From the NCBI GenBank assembly GCA_000499405.2, contig HG738139.1:6472616-6536615 (forward strand): a stretch of DNA of 64,000 nt, in the 5' to 3' direction. The DNA comes from Onchocerca volvulus (Eukaryota; Nematoda; Chromadorea; Rhabditida; Onchocercidae). Shown here in pieces: positions 1 through 12,655 of this stretch. Both the position numbers and the translations under genes were made by a program. The notes under the pieces were generated by a model. That model made no database searches, had not been told where the DNA came from, and saw nothing but the letters and a program-made list of their open reading frames with translations. Positions within the stretch are counted from its first letter, which is position 1; every line of letters starts with the position of its first letter.

Positions 1-641
1 TCCACCAAGCTTAAAAGTCATCAGGTTCTATCTTTACAATTTGCTATGATTGAGGAAAAAAATATGTATGAAAACCTAATATGCAATAAAAAAAAAAAAA
101 TTGATACTCAAATAATATATATATATGACATATATTTCGGCTACTTTAATATTTCCTTGACAAATACATTTGCCCTCAAGCATTTAGGATTCTTAGCGAA
201 ATTTCCAAAATTACAGAATACCTAACATTTACATCCATAATTTTATTCTTATTTATAGCATTTTATTCAAGAAAATGAAAATTTTCAGGGTGTGGATGCT
301 GGCAATGGATATCATCCATACACGACACCGTCACTGTATGCGTATCTTCAATTACTGATTTTCCTGAACGCATTAGCGTGCCTGACGGTTTGGTCCGAGA
401 AATTAGAACAAGAATACGATAATATAAAAGATGTCTGTTGAAAATATTTATTTTTGAAAAGAAAAAAAGATATCTGTTGAAAATATTTCTTATTTTTGAA
501 AAGAAAAAAAAAAGCAGGACGAAAATTTAAACTGAAAATATCTGGAATCCAAAACGACATTTAAGACATCTTAAATTTCAGGAAACCTATGTGCGGCAGC
601 AAGAAAATGATTTTAATATATCGCTTGGAAAAGAATTATGA
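1..641 (+). CDS. 3' end of an unrecognised gene, possible membrane protein
   Basis: Two exons look real. The first is 289-432, after an ATTTTCAG acceptor; the last is 582-641, after TAAATTTCAG, ending in TGA at 639-641. They join in phase 0 at an unusual GTCTGT donor at 433. Bases 1-24 could be the end of an earlier exon in the same phase. The readable tail is about 67 residues: a hydrophobic stretch (LYAYLQLLIFLNALACLTVW, one membrane span long), then a charged end (SEKLEQEYDNIKD, then ETYVRQQENDFNISLGKEL). That suggests a C-terminal membrane segment followed by a short cytosolic tail. I cannot name the family. A second reading frame through 289-350 is also open for 23 codons, so the frame is inferred from the good join to the last exon. 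Confidence 0.45.
430..510. repeat. tandem duplication of about 40 bp at an intron 5' end
   Basis: Two adjacent copies (430-468 and 469-510) share the core CTGTTGAAAATATTT and an ATTTTTGAAAAGAAAAAAA tail. The first copy overlaps the proposed splice donor of the upstream exon (GAT|GTCTGT). The second reads GATATCTG and has lost the GT. Confidence 0.7.
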
Positions 642-1354
642 AAGGGTTACAGAAAGTAAATGATAAGCTCAAATATTTATGCATATATAAAGTATGCGAA
701 AACAAAAGATCTACAACAAATTGCAATAAAGTCACCATATGTCTAATTATTATCTTAATTCTTATTATAGAATGAGATTATAATTGTTTCTAGAGAGAAA
801 TCTGGAATATAATAGATATATGCAATTCAGATCACACTAAAATAAACTCTGCCATCCTAGCAACAAAAAACAATTGATTATAATAGAAAAAAAAAAAACA
901 TGAGATTTCATGTGAGATTCATCAAAAGAAAATCATATCTATATTTTTCAAAAATTCTATGCTTTATTAGTTCAGAATTTCAGGTGATGACATAAATAAC
1001 AGAGAACAACAGAGTGAAGATAATTTTTTTGAATAATCTAATTACTTGTTGAGAAAATACTATTGCTTTAATTGGAAATTTTTTTTTCTCTAGAAAAATT
1101 ACCTGCGACTCCACTTTTCAATTGTGTTTTTTCAATAAAATGCATTTTTAGTTCGTCTCTATTTTCGTGCAGCATTTCATTATTTCTTTCACTTTCCCTA
1201 CCATCATTATATTTATTTTAAAAATAAAATTTCTTGATTTGATTGATGACAAAAAAAGCAGCCTGATGCCTATTTCACAGGGACCGTATCAAATCCTAGT
1301 ATAATTTTTTTGACTTCGAAAAGAAAATTTCGCCTCAGAATATGAAAAACTCCA

Positions 1355-2792
1355 CTACCAATCGTCATCATTATCGTCCTCATTTCTCCGCACTTTTTTC
1401 TTGGCTTCTTTGGTCAACTTTGAAACAGTCATACCAGAATCTCGTAAGTAGGACGGTCCATCATACTCTAGTACTTTGGTCCTGCAAATACACATAATTT
1501 ACTATTAACGGTTTACGTAAAGTAAAAAATTGACAAAACTACTATGAAAATCTCTATTTGATCGTTTCGACTCTTTTCGAAATTCGAATCAAGAAATAAT
1601 GGAAAAAATAAAAAACAGAAAAATGGCTAAAAAAATTCAGACGGGGAATTAATATGAAAGTTTACGCAAAGTTAAAAGTTGATCAAAATACCATGAAAGT
1701 CTCCATTCGAGCGTTTCGGTTCTGAAATCATCTATTCCACCCAAATCATCAAATCCTCGTATGTAATCAACTGTCTTCGCATTAATTATTACAACGATTG
1801 TCGGAATAACACGGATTTTGAGTCGTGTAGTGAGAAATGGGAACTGGAATTTTCTTAAACTTCATTCATTCATAATTTTAATTTCAACCACATCATACTT
1901 AAAACATGTTTAATGGTTTCTAGAGAATGGTCTAAAATTTCCAAACAGACTCTTTTAAAACGGCAACAGATGTACTAATCTATATAAATAAAAATAGATA
2001 TCATTAAAATATTTATTGTAAGATGAAGATAAATAATGCTTAAATTCAATAACTAAGCAGAAGGATTCGAACAAGTTCAGTTCTTCAAGAGCTAAACTCT
2101 ATAAATTACTTTATAATACTCTGATAAAGGCATTAAAATTTCTAACTTTTTCAGCATTAGCATAAATAAATCGAATTTCCATATATTTCTGAGCAATTTT
2201 TCTCAGATGTTTATCAACAATTTTACACCGTTCAGTGGTAGGTAGATAAAAATGACACACAACTTTAGCAGACTTTTTTGTGGCATCGAAAAAACTTCGC
2301 TCATCCGGAATTTCCTCATACACGCCGTGACCATTCTGAAGCCATTCCTGAAAAAAGAGCTGCGAGTATAGAAAAGAAATCAGTTAATAGAGACGAAGAA
2401 CAAAAGTAAAAATATAAAAGCCGAGTACTAAAGGATAAAAAAATTCCCAAAAGCAGAGAATTAAGAAAAGTAATTTTTATGAGAAATGGGAATTGCAAAT
2501 TGAGAGATAAAAAATAATAAGCAGTGTTTTCTTTTCAAGTGCGGCCTTGTCTGAAAGAAATGCCGTAATTACGAAAAATGATATATTCGTTACTTAAATG
2601 ATATACTCAAAAATTTGCCTGCTTTTGCAATTGCTTTTTTTTCAGTTCTTGACGACGCTTCTGTCGTATAGCTTCCAGATCATTTTCATCCAAATTGTCA
2701 TATTTTTCTATCTGACGATCAACCTCTTCCTCCGCTAATGTTACTGCTTTAAGCAACTGTTCACTGAGCACTTTTTCAATCGACTGATCCAT
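1355..2792 (-). CDS. txdc-9: thioredoxin domain-containing protein 9 (TXNDC9)
   Basis: TXNDC9 is a cytosolic phosducin-like protein. In other species it binds the chaperonin CCT/TRiC and is linked to tubulin and actin folding. Exons on the minus strand: 2792-2619, 2347-2147, 1843-1692, 1481-1355. All phases agree and give 217 residues (human 226). An N-terminal acidic helical region (about 1-60) is followed by EWLQNGHG and [20 protein letters not shown], then [10 protein letters not shown]. As in the family, there is no CxxC redox pair, so it should not be an oxidoreductase. [11 protein letters not shown] and [11 protein letters not shown] close the thioredoxin fold, and the tail is acidic (EDDNDDDW). 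Intron 1 uses a GC donor (CAG|GCAAAT). A TTGTTGCAG acceptor 34 nt before the ATG suggests trans-splicing. A minus-strand AATAAA lies at 1217-1212. The identity is secure. Confidence 0.93.
1511..1728 (-). repeat. decayed duplicate of an exon-intron junction inside a TXNDC9 intron
   Basis: Bases 1659-1728 span the end of exon 3 and its donor. A diverged copy of the same 60-70 bp lies about 148 bp away at 1511-1580, wholly in the intron. Both contain GTTTACG.AAAGT, then ATGAAA.TCTC.ATT and GCGTTTCG or TCGTTTCG. The copy has an in-frame stop (TAG) and a changed donor context, so it is probably dead. Confidence 0.65.
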
Positions 2793-2828
2793 GTGTCTTG
2801 GAACCGAAGAATCGGTTCTGGTTTCTCT

Positions 2829-5800
2829 GCAACAATGTTATATTTGCACTAACTTTCCCAAAGATAAACTTATAAAATCAATTGCTTCCTTCCAAAAGAC
2901 ATTAGCTCAGAAAGAAGAAATTATATGAAAGAAAGAAGAATAAGTTAAATATAGAAAATTGACAGAGAAATGTGCCTTTTTCGTGAATAGTATAAAAAGA
3001 TTTCACGAGTCAATCTAAATGCATTACAACACAACCTCTTCAGGGATAATATCAAAAATGCAGGAAGATTAAAAGTTCAAGAGTCATTGGATTTAAGATG
3101 CTTTGGCAATAACTAGAAAGAGTTTATAAATTAACAAATTAAAGAGAAAAAGAAAGTTTTGAAGAAAGAAGTCGTGATGTCGAATACTTGATCACCTAAT
3201 GAGAGCAGATATGAGCATACTGTTCTAAGAGACGACAAAGAGTCATAAAAACCGACCGCACTACCGCGAAAAAAATACCCTCCCGGAGCTCGGGAACCAA
3301 ATTACATGGAATATACTAAAGGCAATGAGATGATGAATGACAACTGGTTAATACTCGAGTCGCCGTCACCATTGAGTTTTTTTTTCCTTTTTTTTTCTTT
3401 TTTTGTGAGTTCTCGTGGCGGGGTCAAAGGTATCTCAAACAAATGAAGATGTTGGTCTTGATATTACCCTATCTTTTAATCTAAAGTGTAAGTTATAGGA
3501 GTATGAAGAGATTCTATTCGTCCTTCGTACTCCAATAACCGCACAAAATTATAAATAGCAATTCTCCGTGTATGTCTCCTCTTCCTCTTTGATCATTTTC
3601 TAGTCTAATTCAACAATTTTTTTCGTTAATTTTTATTTTTTGATTGAAAATGTTAACTTACTAGTCAACTTATATTTCCATATCTTTTTCTACTCCTTCA
3701 AAGTTTGCATTTGATATTTTTTCCGGTTAAACAGACTTCATTGTCGTAGTTTCTGGATAATCTTTAATCCTGTTGTCAGAATATTGAATTCTTAGCTGGA
3801 AGAATTGCAGCAGTCTTTCTAATTTCTCATCCCTTGCATCCATAGCTTCATTACCATCACCACATAAGTTTTTTTCTCCCGATTCTCGGGGAAAAATCGG
3901 AGGAAAAAAAGATGTGGTGAATGAGAATGAAGATATCAAAATGGAAAAATAAAACTTCAGTTAAATCCACTACAGGAACTTTTTAGCATTTATTGTTGTA
4001 GATTTTAGTCATTCTTGAATATAAGCTTTTTCTTCACATTTCAGAATTTTTCGCATATTTTCATTAAAAATGATTCAATGTGTTTAGCATTCACATTGAA
4101 TGTCACGGAACACATTGAATAAAATACCGGAAGTGAAGTATCATTGTTCTCTGTTATAATGTATATATATTTCAGAAATGTCAGGTTTGAAAAAAATCGG
4201 AGCTCTCCAAATTCCGTCTTTCCAATTTTCATTTATATTTTTAAAGAATGTTTTGTCGGAGATTTTTTATTTCTTTATTGATCGAAAAGACTTTTATCAT
4301 TTTTATCTGCATCTTCTTCCTTCAACTTATAACTTTGCTAATCAATTCCGAAAAAAGTTTGGAGAATTAAATACTTATTTTGCTCGATGTCCATTGTATA
4401 AAATCAGCTAGTTATTTCTCAGAATAGTAATATTTAAATTTTAATTTGATCGGCTTGATGATTCGTTAAAAAAATGGTATTTCCATGCTAGTAGCGAATT
4501 CGAATTAACATCAGACCATATTAAACTTTCTGTGGAAATGAAAATTGTCTAAATAAACTAAAGCTAAGACAATTTTCCAAAGAAAATCCGTTTATGTTGT
4601 TTTTCTTTAAATTTTCATCAATGTTATGATTATATGTGAGAATCTGAACTGTGGCATTAACTCTTATTACGATGTAATGACTAAACCGGTTGAAAAAGAG
4701 CTTTGCTATACAACGATTTCATCTGTAATCGCAATTTTTAACATTTATTTTGTCCTTTGCAACTAAAATTGGTATCGCTAATTAATTTTTATTGAATTTA
4801 TATCACTACAAGTCATACTACGATAAATTGTAGAATAAACCATGTCTTAGGTATATCTTAGTTAATAATAGATAATCATAAAACATGTGTAGAATTTCAA
4901 ATTTGCCGCTTTCAAGATGAAAATTTTATTAAACTGCGTTTTGTTTCCCAGTAGATTGCATACTTATTTATGATCAAGGATTTAAGAACTTAGATTGACG
5001 TTGAGCGAAAGGAATATTCTTTGGAATTTTTCTCTTCCAGATTGTTGACTAGATACTGATATACCAGGCTCTTGATTTTGGCAACAAGTGTTTGAGATTA
5101 TGGAAAAATGAGAAAATTATCGGAGGAAAGGTTGTAATTACTAACTGAAACTTGATGAAATCGATAGGATTATTAATGGTGAGCAGGAGTTAGTAACCAA
5201 CTACCGGGTGAAATTGAAAGTTTGTTCCGCATTGTATTCTGAAGCATTTCGAGAGCAATGGCGCATTTCACTGAAACACGATGGTATACGGATAGAGAGG
5301 GATAGGAATGGAGAAATATTCTTATTTTAGACTTCTTGCTACCGAATTTTGAGTGGATAAATATTTGCAAAGGGGAAAGAAGGGAGCTAAATAAAATCTA
5401 CCGAGGGAATGATTATCATCTTTTCTATTTCATTGTTGATTTTTCATTTTTTCATTATACCGCTGGGTAATGTTTGATTTCCGACTGACTCTCTATCTGA
5501 TTCAGAATTTTCTTCATATCAATTTTACCATGATCTTCTGTAGTTATTCTGTTCCTGTTACCATCTCTTTTGTTTTGTCTTCCTTTTTCCGATCCCTCTG
5601 CAGCATAACAAAACAATCACAGTACGATTTGTGTGATGGTTGAATGAACTATTCATCTGTCTTTTCGTATTGTCTGAAAATGCTTTGTTTAGACTCTAAC
5701 TTTGAATGTTATTCGTCACAATTACAAGTTTATTCCCTATTTGTCTCGGATCATGAGTGGTGTTAATAGGAAGAATAATTTTGCCATAGAACAAAGTGGT

Positions 5801-5871
5801 TTACAGATGAGTGAAAATGGCCGAAATATCCATACTTGAAATATTAGTACTGCAACGGTTGAAATCATCTG
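2829..5871. other. intergenic region, no gene supported
   Basis: AT-rich sequence between two divergent genes. The best candidate is a minus-strand open stretch at 3727-3939 whose last 47 codons have protein-like composition, but it has no convincing splice partner. A GC-richer patch at 3240-3430 holds no ORF. I see no RNA gene here. Confidence 0.5.
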
Positions 5872-8800
5872 ATGGAGAAGTGTTCAAGCTACAATGAGGA
5901 TGATGAAATGAAAAGTCAGCACTTTACATCACTCCAAAGAGAACCGGCGGGATTTCTACGAAGAAAATTTAGCTTTCAGGTTTTGTTTTCTTATTTTCAG
6001 TACTTCATTTTTGCAATTTGATTGAATTTAGCTAATTTTCCATTTATATTTACTATAGATTATTTGATCTAATTTTTTTTTTTTGATTTTATTCGTTAGA
6101 GATATTGGCGTATTTCACAGATGAATGGGGATAAATGAAGATGATTAGCCTTGTTTCTTTAAATCATTTAAAAATATTTTTCCTGGTAGAGAAGAGGGAC
6201 ACACAAAAAAAAAAAAAAAATTAACCTCAAACATAAAAAGAAGAAAAGTTTTTTGGCTCTTTGTTAAAAATTTTAATTGAACTTTTCTTTTTTCTTTTTG
6301 TTGTATTCTTAATTTTTGTGCCCTTTCTTTAAATCATTTAAAAATATTTTTCCTCAATGATTCCCACTAGTAACGACAATTCTTAAAGCAAAAAAACCAT
6401 CTGTCTTTTTATTTAATATTACTAAATTTGTTTTTTTGAAATTTGATGGAGTTATTCCCAAAAAAAATAAATTCAATTTTCAATAGTAGCATTTTTGAAG
6501 TTTTTATGAATTCTTAAGTTTAATGGTTATTTGAAAATTTTTGGTAATCTATTTTCATATTCTAAAGCACTGAGCTAGGAAAGGAAGAAAATGAAGGGAA
6601 GCTAGAGAAAAAAAAAAGAAATTGAACGATTTGCATATTTTCATTCAGTTGAGTAAACAGAAGTTTTTATTCGGAAGTAATGGATTGATTTTATGCATAA
6701 TTGTTTTTCCAAAAGGTATGTTTCTATAGTGCACAATTCATTGATTTATTGCGAACTATTGAATCGCAAGCAATGAGTACCACTATTTCCTGATATTTTT
6801 ATTTTTTTTTAGAAACCACAATTAAATTTCACTTTTTTAAAATTAATATTCTTATCAGTTATTGTCAGAAAGAACATTGCCAACATAAACATTCAGCTTT
6901 ATCAAAATATAACATCCTGAAAGTCACCTATGGATTGACAGTTCCATCAACAACTTAATCATCTTAAAATGTTTTTCATTTTTGCCTCTCATTACAGATT
7001 TATAAGCATGTTATGTTGTTCTTCAATATCTTAATCAACGACTATATTATCAACATTGTTAATTTCGGGAAGAAAGGACTAATGCAAGATTGTGTTGCAG
7101 CGATTTGAACTTGTGATTATCTGAGAAAAGTTTTGGTAGTGCTGATGAAAGACATAACTGGTTTAGAAATAAAGCAAACATTAAAAACAATTTTAAAAAG
7201 AATATAAGAAAGAAAATTTTCATAATAGTAATTTCTCTTTTTAAAACTTGAAAGGTGTAATTCTGTCAGCTGCTAATTCAGTTCACGAAGAAAAGTGTGT
7301 ATCTTCCTAGTCTCTTATTCCTTTAGCTGCCCAGTACATGCTGCTAAAATGTTTATTTTATTGAATTGTATTGCAGCTACCAACGATCATAACATCACTT
7401 CATCATTCGTTTGTAAAATTGTTTTTTCTATTTCGCTTTTTATTATGTTTTTGAAATGGTACTGTTGGAAATTAATTCTAATAGAAAATGGATACTAAAT
7501 AAGAAATGATATAATTAGATGAAACTATCAGAAATTGTGTTTGACGTAGTTAAAGAGATGTTATATTTTCGTCCTCAGTTTTCTTCATTTTATGTCTAGT
7601 TTTATCGTTTTTACGAAAGAATTTATATTTGCAGATTGGAAAAACAAAGGAATTATTTAAACTGGATCCTGAAACTAGTGCAATGATTAAATTCCGGTAC
7701 AAAGACATTTCAAAACATGTTATTTGGCAAGATTGCGCATTACCTGAGGAGTATAATCAAAGTTGTTTGGTTAGTGTTTCCATCGTATTTTCTGGATTAT
7801 CTTATTGTTAGTTGGTAATAGTTTTATATTTAGAAATTATTTCGAAAAAAATTTCCTAGTATGGAATAGTATGCTAGCTTTCTGCCAGTTTTTTGGTTAT
7901 ATTTGTTGTTTTCGCTCAAGCGAATACTTAATTCCATAGCTGGGATTAAGTATTTATAAATAGTTTTTATATTAGTGTGAAAGAAGCCAAACAGCGTATT
8001 TTTTTTTTTCCTTTTTCACTCTAATTGTTCAGTGCAAATGTTCTTCATTTTCTTAGGGTAATCATTAATTGTCAGAAATAAGGAAATTTCCAGACTTTAA
8101 GTTCGGATCATTCTAAGCGCACAACCATTCGCTATGTTCATGCCGGTAATCATCAAGCGACAATTTTAAGACTTAAAGATGATAGGGTTGCAGGAAAAAA
8201 TTTGTCGATTGTACCTTTTGGCTCACCAAAAACATTTCCAAGAACGAAGGTCGGTGTTACATCATAGCAATAATAATAGAAATTTCTTTTTTACTTAAAT
8301 GATCTCACATTATTTTCAATTCCAATGCTTTTAATTGTAATTCATGCACTGGAATAATTATTTCAAATCTTCTAATAAAAATGATTTCTGTGATTAGTCA
8401 GTTTATTACACCTATTTATTTAAAAACTAAATAAATTTAAAAAATATCTTTATTCGATTCTTTTGAATGTAATTTCAACTGTTCTTCATGAGATTATTCA
8501 GTATATGTAGATATTTAGTAGGCCAATTAGAACTCTGTTTTTTTTTTTTTTGATGTTATCTATATAAAATTGCTTTTTGAAGTAGATGAATTGTTTTTGT
8601 TAGATCTCAAATTTTTTTCTTTTTTTTTTTCTAAATTTTTTCTTTTCTTCAAAAGTTCTTTCAGTTTCCAGCGAATGGTCAAGTTGAGTTGTGATTTGTT
8701 GGATGTCCTAGACCAACCCATCTTTTCACTTTTTTTCCAATTCCTTTTTATTTTTCAGAATGATGGATTCAAAAGTTTTAGTGCATAAAATTTTTAATTT

Positions 8801-9153
8801 TAGTGAAAAATTTTTTCCAGTATCAAAAACAACAACCATATCATACTGTTCATCCTGCTCGAATTTTGCCATCAACAAGTTCACCAGAAGTTAGAGAAGA
8901 AAAGCAAATCAACCGAGCCGCATCGTTGAATCTAGGAACAAAAATCAGTGAAAAAGTAGTAGATATTGAAGATGATCGGACACCGATCTTGAAGCGGGTA
9001 ATCAATTCAGTAAGACGTTCCGAATCTAGTGATGAAAATGAATCAATTGTTAATATGACAGCTCCACGGGTACAAGATGAATTTGGTTCTTGCGAAAGTG
9101 ATATTGCCGGTCATAGTGATATAGAACCCGATTTGCAGATTTGGAGGTTGTAA
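5872..9153 (+). CDS. unrecognised four-exon protein, about 243 residues
   Basis: Proposed exons: 5872-5979 (ATG, ends CAG|GTTTTG), 7635-7769, 8094-8249 (ends AAG|GTCGGT) and 8821-9153 (TAA stop). All junctions are phase 0. The last three exons are well supported by acceptors TTTGCAG, TTTCCAG and TTTTCCAG and by protein-like sequence. The first exon is a weaker call across a 1.65 kb intron. Exon 1 is basic-hydrophilic (EPAGFLRRKFSFQ). The middle has FKLDPETSAMIKFRYKDISK, then WQDCALPEEYNQSC and RYVHAGNHQATILRLKDD, ending in VPFGSPKTFPR; this reads like a small beta-rich domain. The last 110 residues are polar and acidic (DIEDDRTPILKRV, SESSDENESI), probably disordered. No signal peptide, membrane span or catalytic motif is visible. 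A poly(A) signal lies 136 nt past the stop. I do not recognise the family. Confidence 0.6.
6154..6354. repeat. 31-bp direct repeat with 139-bp spacer in an intron
   Basis: Identical copies at 6154-6184 and 6324-6354 start TTTCTTTAAATCATTT and end ATATTTTTCCT. The spacer holds a 16-A run and an imperfect inverted repeat (AAAAAGAAGAAAAGTT against AACTTTTCTTTTTTCTTTTT). Confidence 0.8.
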
Positions 9154-12100
9154 CGAGCATTTATATTTCATAAACTATCCACTTTTATATGAGATTCATC
9201 CTTTCGAGTTTTCTAACTAATATCTTGAGAAATACTAGTATTAATCGTATTAATCGCAAATTTTATTTATATGAATGCTTTGGTATAGAATAAATTTACT
9301 GTAATTTCATTATAATGTCTTCTTTTATTTGTGCTTAAGAATAAAATTCTGAATCGGATTGTGAATTCGATAGGTTTTTTTCCTAAATTATATTAATTTT
9401 TTTTTCCTTTTCCCTAAAATCGGGCGTGGAATTACCAGAAGTCATGATTTTATGTTCATAATTCGAATATCGGAAGAGAAAAAGAGGACTGAAGTAAACT
9501 TTGATATGATATTGCATTATTTCTATATTTGATGTATTGGAGTTGCTTATCGTTTGTATTATTTCTTATAGCCCTGGCATTACGACATGTTCACTTGACA
9601 TAATTTAAATCTTTGTGCTTCAACACTTCACATGTTTTTTACACTTTTATAACTTTTAATAATCTGTGATTTCTCATATTTCTTGAGACATATTTTGTAT
9701 GCTTTTAAGTTTTTGAAGATTTCACTGGATATTAAGAAAGTTAAAAAAATGTAAATAATTAAGTTAAGTAAGCAGTAATGGAGTCGTTAGATAATTAAGT
9801 TAAGTAAATAGTAGTAATGGAGTCCATTCAATTTGAGCACAGTTCTGTTTTCCTTTTTATCTATTATGATTTAGGAATTTCATTGCATTCGTGATTGAAA
9901 TTATCAATTGTTACTTATCATTTTGAGACATATGCTGTTTATGGTAGTGTTAGATTGAAATATATTGGGATCAAATAATAGGTAATTCCTTCATATAATA
10001 CAAACATTTTTCAACTCCATTGTTGAGCGTATTTTTATCTATGGTTGTGAATTTTTTTTTTTTGCTTACATGTGAATATTCCATTCCATAATTGTTAATT
10101 TCTATTTTCTGTTTGTTTTAAATTAAATTTGATAACATATCTGTTCTATGAATAAAAAATTCCCTTATCTCGAGAGAAACTTAATAGTAAGCGTATAATG
10201 AATTTTTATACAACATCTGGATAGATTATTGTTATAGCTTTGCTGAAAAGATTTTATGTCGCGGTTAGATAGCTTTATTGCGGATGGATTGAAAGAATAA
10301 ATTATATTTGTATTGGCTTTTATTTAGTGACAAAAAGGTTGTAAACGGAGTGCTTTAGAGAAGAGGAAAAGAGAAATATCTGATAGTATCCGGAGTGAAA
10401 AGTTACAAATTTCCATGAAATATAAATTGAAGTTTCCAAAGTTTTCAGAAATTACCGTTGCCTATCCTATAGAACATTGTCGATCGATGTTATGAATCCA
10501 CTGATGTTAAAAGAGACGGGAAGGCGATCATAAATCATAAGTTCACATTGGAAAGCTTTGTGATGAGCTTTTTCTGAAAAAAATGAATCACAAATAAATA
10601 AAAGCTTGTAATCATAAAACTAATGTTCTCACTCATTAATATCAGTAAACTATCATGTTTTTTCAACTAGATTGATGGTCTTATATAACATAAATGAAAT
10701 ATGATTTTTACTTAGAAAATCTTTGAATTTAAGGACAGATAATTCCATGACATACCTGCTCAGGTGATGATATTCAAGTCTGTTAGAATCACAAATATGG
10801 AAAATTAAACATAGTGATGGATCGCTCAGAAGAAAGAGATGGAAGAATTTTCCGTGCTACAGAATTTTGTTGATCATTTTTATCGGGAGAACTAAGAGAG
10901 AAAGAAGTGATGAAAGTTGTAAAAAAGAAAAGGGCTTTTTAAACAAAATTTATCGAACATAATTTGCTTTTTTTTTCTTTTTTTTTTTTTTTTTTTTTTC
11001 AAGTCATTTCCATTATACGCAACATTTTAAAGATTATTTTTAATTTGTATTGATGTAGTAACATTTATTTCTTTTTTTTTAAGGCTGTTGAAAGATTCGA
11101 ATTCGGATTTTCACTGGGATTAGTGCTAATTTCTGAAGAATACATAAGATAAAGTGATAATGAACTCCAATTTGTATATTTCAATTTATGTATTTCATTA
11201 ATTAATTATTATACTTCATCGATTGTTATTCTTTGTTAACAAATTTTTTATGTCCTAATGATTGGTAGGAATAACAGTTTCTAATCTGAGTGTGAAGTAA
11301 TTTGTAATTTGATCAATGAAGATCTGACTGGAAAGATTTGGATCACAACATTGATATTACAATGTCTTTATAGCTATTTGAATTCTTTTTTCCATGCTGA
11401 ACAGTGATTTTTCGGACAACTGATGGCGATTGCAAGAAATCGCTTTGCTCTAGTTTTAAAATTATCAGAGAATCACAAGTATTAAGAACAGATGGATTTA
11501 TCTAGTTAGACATCAGTTTTGAATTTTGCTTTATGATAGATTACTAAAAACTTCTTCAGCAAGACTTCTTCTATCGCGATAATATTACCAACTCACAATA
11601 CCAACCAGCTATAATGATTTCCAAGAGTCTTTTTCTGGATTTTCGAAATGTACTGGAGAATAAAAACATCGATAGCTAATGATGATCCGTATTGAAAATG
11701 CTCAGTAATCAACAACGTATTAGATATAGGCATCATTTTTTTTCATTAAATTTCAATGAAGATTCTCTTGAAATCGAGAAAAAATTCTTTCATATCATGT
11801 GAGATTCGTTCATCAGCTTTTATTCGCTTTGATTTTAAGCTTTTGTCAGTTATTTGGTTATTGATAATATAATGCACATAGTTAGTTATACATGTTCACT
11901 TCTAAATAATTTTCACATCACTTCTTTTCCATTTCTTTTAATTTTGATTAAGTTGTTTTCATCTGCCAGGCTTTCCAGTTTCATTTTCATGATAACCTCT
12001 CCAATGACATCAATCATGTCACCAATTTTATCGACGAACTCTGTAAGACAAATCATTTATAATTAATAGCAGACTTCTTTAAAGATGCGTCATCAGCAAT

Positions 12101-12238
12101 ACGACTAGATGATTAAAGTTTTGATTGAGAATTCCGACCATGAAATTGATCTTCTTCTTCCTGGCCATATGTGTGACAACTTCAAAAATGAGCTTATTTT
12201 TAAAATTAGTCTATACAATTGATAAGTAAGTATTGTTC
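9154..12238. other. intergenic region with poly(A) signal, otherwise empty
   Basis: An AATAAA at 9289-9294 is well placed to end the upstream plus-strand gene. A T-rich block of 40-odd bases lies at 10967-10999. No exon or RNA gene could be supported in the rest. Confidence 0.5.
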
Positions 12239-12655
12239 CTACCCATAACGATATATCCGCGAACGCGAGCGAGAACGAGGACGTGAACGAGAAGGACGAC
12301 GACGAGAAAGAGTGCGACGAGATCGTAAACGGCGGGGAGACCTAGATCGGCGGCGACGGCGGGAGCTTGAACGACGACGACGACGACGAAGACTTGGACT
12401 GCGGCGACGTCGCAAACTACGGCGTAATCTTGGTCTATATAAGCTGCGGCGTGATCTTGATCGATATCGTCTGCGCCTTCTGCTCGGCACCAATCCCAGC
12501 AAATCAAAATCCGCAAGTGATCGTGAACGTGTGCGTGAGCGTAGACGTCTACGACGCCTCACAGGTACTACTGAAAGAGACATTACACTCCTACGTGGTG
12601 TACGAGAACGACTTCTGGTTCTTCGTGTACGTGACCGCGAACGTCGATATGGCAT
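12239..12655 (-). CDS. arginine/serine-rich (RS domain) protein, 138 residues, single exon
   Basis: One uninterrupted frame from ATG at 12655 to TAG at 12239. It is almost wholly arginine and serine: it opens MPYRRSRSRTRRTRSRSRTP and closes RPRSRSRSRIYRYG. RS repeats typify nuclear splicing factors, where serine phosphorylation controls partner binding and speckle localisation. There is no RNA-recognition motif, so this is either a stand-alone RS peptide or the last exon of a longer SR-related gene. A weak acceptor-like TAAAAG sits directly before the ATG. A GTAGGA just inside the stop (GG|GTAGGA) could be a donor. The stretch is much more GC-rich than its surroundings because of CGN arginine codons. 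Two frames on the opposite strand are also open; RS periodicity makes the minus frame the sense one. Confidence 0.6.
   Translation of the reverse strand: MPYRRSRSRTRRTRSRSRTPRRSVMSLSVVPVRRRRRLRSRTRSRSLADFDLLGLVPSRRRRRYRSRSRRSLYRPRLRRSLRRRRSPSLRRRRRRSSSRRRRRSRSPRRLRSRRTLSRRRPSRSRPRSRSRSRIYRYG

Noticed and set aside
5829..5895. SKP1-like peptide RLKSSDGEVFKLQ
   Set aside because: The resemblance spans about ten residues, the frame stops at once, and the overlapping frame fits the first exon of the downstream gene better.
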